This document shows, piece by piece, positions 61,070-64,000 of a DNA stretch of 64,000 bases. Made by a program: the position numbers and the translations under genes. Position 1 is the first letter of the stretch, and each line of letters opens with the position of its first letter. Below the pieces are notes generated by a model, which saw nothing but the letters and a program-made list of their open reading frames with translations, did not search any database and was not told where the DNA came from. Source of the stretch: Novosphingobium silvae (GTDB lineage: Bacteria > Pseudomonadota > Alphaproteobacteria > Sphingomonadales > Sphingomonadaceae); NCBI RefSeq assembly GCF_009856825.1, contig NZ_WVTD01000017.1:1-64000 (forward strand), in the 5' to 3' direction.

Positions 61070-62944
61070 ATGGAAGAGGCGGCGATTGTCCCCGGCCCCG
61101 CTTCCCTTGGCGGCCACGGCTTCGATGCCCCCGCTTCCCTTGGCGCCACTTCTCATGCCGGGCAGAACGGCGCCCACCCGGCCGAGGTCATCGAACCGGG
61201 CCATATCGAGCCCGGCCGCGCCCTGGCGCTGATCGACTTTTCGCCTCCGCAGCTGGCGATGGGCGAGAAGCTGATCCGCATGGCCTATCGAATGGGCGTG
61301 CCCGGATCGATGCTATCGGGCCCCGTCGGCAAGAAGGGGCGCAACCGCCTGCTCGCCACGGTCGATAACACGCTGCCCGGCAACCGGGCGGCGGGCACCG
61401 CGATCCGCGCCGGCCACTTCCTTGTCCACGGTGCGAAAACGCCGATCGCACAGGTGGATTTCTCGGGCGCCCAGCGAATGACGCCGCCGCTTGAGAAGGT
61501 GGTCCATTCCTTTTCGTGGTTGAGCGATCTGGAAGCCTGCGCCGCGCGCGAGCAAGGCGCTCCGGTGGCGGAGCGCGTGCTCACCGCATGGCTGCAGGCC
61601 AATTCCGCGCCGCCTTCCAAGCCCGGCAAGGGGCCTGCGTGGAACGTCGGGAACACCGGCATGCGGCTGGCGAACTGGCTGGCCCATGCTCCGCTGATCC
61701 TGTCCGGCGAGAAATCGCTGCGACTGCGCACCCTGGCACACGTTTCGGCGACGGCGCGCTGGCTGGACCGGCACGTCACCCATGCCGAGGACGGGCTAGC
61801 CGAAGTTGCGGGGTGGGTCGGCATCATCGCCGCCGGACTGCTGCTGCCCGATGGCCGTCCGCGCCGGCTCTACGGCGAAGCGGGCCTCATCAAGGCGCTG
61901 GGCGAGCTGATGGGCGACGATGGCGGCGTGCTGTCGCGCAGCCCGCTTGCGCAGATGGAAGCCATCGCGCTGCTGGTGCGGCTGCGCAACTGCTATCACG
62001 CCACCCGCCGCGACGCGCCTCCCGCTGCCGAGCGCGTGGTCGAGCTGCTGCTGCCACCGCTGCTGGCGCTGGCGCACGGCGACGGAGGGCTTGGATCGTG
62101 GCAGGGGGGCTGGGCCGTCTCTGCACAAGACCTCGACGCGCTGGTCCGCGCGAGCGGCGTGCGCACCCGCCCGCTGCGGGACGTGCGCCAGTGGGGCTAC
62201 CAGCGAGTGGTCGCGCACAAGTCCATCCTCCAGTTCGATGCCGCGCCCCCGCCGATGCCGCGCCACGCCCGGTTCGGCTGCGCCTCCACGCTGGCTTTCG
62301 AGTTCTCGCACGGCGTGCACCGCATAGTGGTGAACTGCGGCGGCGCGGCCAGCGGCGGCGGCCTGGTGCCGGTGCGGCTGGAGCAGGGCCTGCGAGCCAC
62401 GGCCGCGCATTCCACCCTAACGCTTGACGATGCGAACTCCACCGCCGTGCTGATCGGCGGCGCGATCGGATCGGGGGTCACCGAGGTGACGCTCGACCGC
62501 AAGACCCTGCAGCAGGAGAACGCCCTCGCCGCCACCCGGCTCGATGCCAGCCACAACGGCTACGCCGCGCGCTACGGCCTGAGCCACCAGCGCATCCTGC
62601 TGCTGCGCGACGACGGTACCGAGCTTCGGGGCGAGGACCTGCTGCTTCCCTCGGGCCGCAAGGGCAAGCGCGGCATGATCGGCTTCGCGATCCGCTTCCA
62701 CCTGGGCCCCGAAGTCGAGGTGAACCTGACGGCGGACGGCAGGGGCGCCGCGCTCTCGCTCCCGGACGGCGGCTACTGGCAGTTCCGCTCCACCTCGGGA
62801 GAGGAAGCGGGCCAGGTCACGGTGGAGGATTCGCTCTGGGTCGATGGCCAGGGCCGCCCGCAGGCCACGCAGCAGCTCGTGATCCAGGGCATGGTCTCGC
62901 GCGGGGGCGGGACCTTCGGCTGGCTGCTGAAGAAGATGAACTGA
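61070..62944 (+). CDS. heparinase II/III-family protein
   Basis: 624 residues. Residues 120-330 form the alpha-toroid (WNVGNTGMRLANWLAHAPLI, GWVGIIAAGLLLPDGRPRRL) and 380-600 the beta-sandwich heparinase II/III domain (FEFSHGVHRIVVNCGGAASG, HSTLTLDDANSTAVL). Members cleave or process uronic-acid polysaccharides; in sphingomonads the gene sits between rpe and purH and may act on capsule. No signal peptide is visible at the chosen ATG (61070, after GAGGG). Confidence 0.85.
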   Translation: MEEAAIVPGPASLGGHGFDAPASLGATSHAGQNGAHPAEVIEPGHIEPGRALALIDFSPPQLAMGEKLIRMAYRMGVPGSMLSGPVGKKGRNRLLATVDNTLPGNRAAGTAIRAGHFLVHGAKTPIAQVDFSGAQRMTPPLEKVVHSFSWLSDLEACAAREQGAPVAERVLTAWLQANSAPPSKPGKGPAWNVGNTGMRLANWLAHAPLILSGEKSLRLRTLAHVSATARWLDRHVTHAEDGLAEVAGWVGIIAAGLLLPDGRPRRLYGEAGLIKALGELMGDDGGVLSRSPLAQMEAIALLVRLRNCYHATRRDAPPAAERVVELLLPPLLALAHGDGGLGSWQGGWAVSAQDLDALVRASGVRTRPLRDVRQWGYQRVVAHKSILQFDAAPPPMPRHARFGCASTLAFEFSHGVHRIVVNCGGAASGGGLVPVRLEQGLRATAAHSTLTLDDANSTAVLIGGAIGSGVTEVTLDRKTLQQENALAATRLDASHNGYAARYGLSHQRILLLRDDGTELRGEDLLLPSGRKGKRGMIGFAIRFHLGPEVEVNLTADGRGAALSLPDGGYWQFRSTSGEEAGQVTVEDSLWVDGQGRPQATQQLVIQGMVSRGGGTFGWLLKKMN

Positions 62945-62971
62945 CGGTCTCCAGGGCCGTCCGAAGCGCCG

Positions 62972-63014
62972 CTGCGCAAACGTTACACGAGAAGCATCCG
63001 CCCTGCGCAAACGT
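62972..63014 (+). promoter_or_regulatory. repeated PurR-like element upstream of purH
   Basis: The 12-mer CTGCGCAAACGT occurs at 62972-62983 and 63003-63014, 31 bases apart (three helical turns). GCGCAAACGTTA in the first resembles the enterobacterial PurR operator. A nucleotide-responsive repressor site is a reasonable guess. Confidence 0.45.
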
Positions 63015-63107
63015 GCCTTTGCCGCATAAGGGTCCCTCGCACTTGCCCCCACCCCCCTGCCGTCCTAAGGGCCCGCGCAAAGATCCCTGCGCCAAGGAAG
63101 CCGCCCC

Positions 63108-64000
63108 ATGACCGATACCGTCCAGATCCGCCGCGCCCTTCTGTCGGTCTCCGACAAAACCGGGCTTGCCGAACTCGGCAAGGTGCTGAGTGACCGGGGC
63201 GTCGAACTGGTTTCGACCGGCGGCACCGCCAAGGCGCTGCGCGACGCCGGTCTTGCGGTGAAGGACATCTCCGAAATCACCGGCTTCCCCGAGATGATGG
63301 ACGGCCGGGTCAAGACCCTGCACCCGATGGTGCATGGCGGCCTCCTGGCCGTGCGCGACAATCCCGAGCATGCCGCCGCCATGGCCGAACATGCCATCGG
63401 CGCGATCGACCTCGTCGTGGTCAACCTCTATCCCTTCGAGGCGACCGTCGCCAAGGGCGCAAGCCGCGACGAGATCATCGAGAACATCGACATCGGCGGC
63501 CCGTCGATGGTGCGCTCGGCGGCCAAGAACCACGCCTATGTCACCATCGTCACCGACCCGGTCGACTACGAGGGCCTGATGGTCGAGCTGGAGGCGACCG
63601 ACGGCGCGACGACGCTTGCGTTCCGCAAACTGATGGCCGCGCGCGCCTATGCGCAGACCGCCGCTTACGATTCGATGATCAGCCAGTGGTTCGCGCTTGC
63701 CGACCAGGGACTGGAATTCCCCGAGATGCTCAGCGTCAACGGCCGCCTCGCCACCACTCTGCGTTACGGCGAGAACCCGCACCAGAAGGCCGCGCTCTAT
63801 ACCCCTGTCGGCCCCTTCACCAAGGGCCTCGCGCAGGCGGAGCAGGTGCAGGGCAAGGAACTGTCGTACAACAACTACAACGATGCCGACGCCGCGTTCG
63901 AGCTTGCGGCCGAGTTCCGGGGCCAGAAGCCTGCCGTCGTCATCGTCAAGCACGCCAACCCCTGCGGCGTCGCGCAGGCCGACAGCCTGCTGGATGCCTG
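63108..64000 (+). CDS. purH: bifunctional AICAR transformylase/IMP cyclohydrolase, 5' part
   Basis: 297 residues of PurH, cut by the window end. The IMP cyclohydrolase (MGS-like) domain covers 1-190: ALLSVSDKTGLAELGKVLSD, LVSTGGTAKALRDAG, FPEMMDGRVKTLHPMVHGG. The transformylase domain begins after TTLRYGENPHQKAALY and KELSYNNYNDADAAFELAAE, and the active-site KHANPCGVA is present. It catalyses the last two steps of IMP synthesis. ATG at 63108 follows AAGGAAG. Confidence 0.96.
   Translation, partial: MTDTVQIRRALLSVSDKTGLAELGKVLSDRGVELVSTGGTAKALRDAGLAVKDISEITGFPEMMDGRVKTLHPMVHGGLLAVRDNPEHAAAMAEHAIGAIDLVVVNLYPFEATVAKGASRDEIIENIDIGGPSMVRSAAKNHAYVTIVTDPVDYEGLMVELEATDGATTLAFRKLMAARAYAQTAAYDSMISQWFALADQGLEFPEMLSVNGRLATTLRYGENPHQKAALYTPVGPFTKGLAQAEQVQGKELSYNNYNDADAAFELAAEFRGQKPAVVIVKHANPCGVAQADSLLDA

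Overview
The window is high-GC DNA from an alphaproteobacterium, most likely a sphingomonad of the Novosphingobium/Sphingobium type. The evidence is the gene content: a CstA/YbdD pair, a TonB-dependent siderophore receptor, a petABC bc1 operon followed by apt, malonyl-CoA decarboxylase, DUF6481 and DUF983 proteins, and tightly packed genes with ATGA/GTGA overlaps. The genus call is inference. LAYOUT: (1) 1-9.8 kb is core-like: a UBP zinc finger protein coupled to a cNMP-domain flavoprotein, a cold shock protein, cstA-ybdD, a TonB receptor with a possible Fur box, and a secreted protein. (2) 9.82-40.28 kb looks like one genomic island inserted at the 3' end of a tRNA-Gly(TCC) gene: the last 12 bases of the tRNA (with CCA) recur in direct orientation at 9820-9831, and a serine integrase gene runs into the tRNA at the other end. 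(2a) The left part, 9.8-16 kb, is a battered surface-polysaccharide segment: an IS5-type remnant, an intact IS630-type element, a family 2 glycosyltransferase, a flippase, a C-terminal scrap of a glucose-1-phosphate thymidylyltransferase gene, an AT-rich methyltransferase gene and an IS630-type remnant. (2b) The right part, 16-40.3 kb, is a defective siphovirus-like prophage: lysis cassette (endolysin, holin-like protein, Rz and nested Rz1); an IS110-type element split by an IS5/IS427-type element; tail fiber and remnants of tape measure, head closure, connector, capsid and portal genes; a tandem GapR-like protein; a primase; CII-like and Cro-like regulators; an S24 repressor between two clusters of TGCGATnATCGCA operators; and a rightward early operon of about 16 small genes (primase-C-type protein, two ParB-type proteins, an Rmf/CrpP-like protein, an MT-A70 methylase, an HNH protein) ending in the integrase. 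No terminase was found, and two gene fusions (portal to capsid, head closure to tape measure) show internal deletions, so it cannot make virions although its control region looks intact. (3) 40.5-64 kb is core-like again: malonyl-CoA decarboxylase, apt, petCBA, pgeF-pepN, an epimerase-like protein, ltaE with an exporter, then a group at 52.5-59.4 kb that looks like a lipid or glycan head-group pathway (flippase, cytidylyltransferase, HIT protein, a CDP-alcohol phosphotransferase carrying a degenerate nucleotidyltransferase-like domain, a lipid kinase, a Tam41-like protein and a second nucleotidyltransferase). It ends with rpe, a heparinase II/III protein and the 5' part of purH. HOW THE PARTS WORK TOGETHER: the prophage operators have the same palindrome in both promoter regions, so the repressor and the Cro-like protein probably control divergent early transcripts as in lambdoid phages. 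The 54-59 kb group is the best candidate for an undescribed system: it has the parts to activate a phosphorylated polyol with CTP and attach it to a lipid acceptor.
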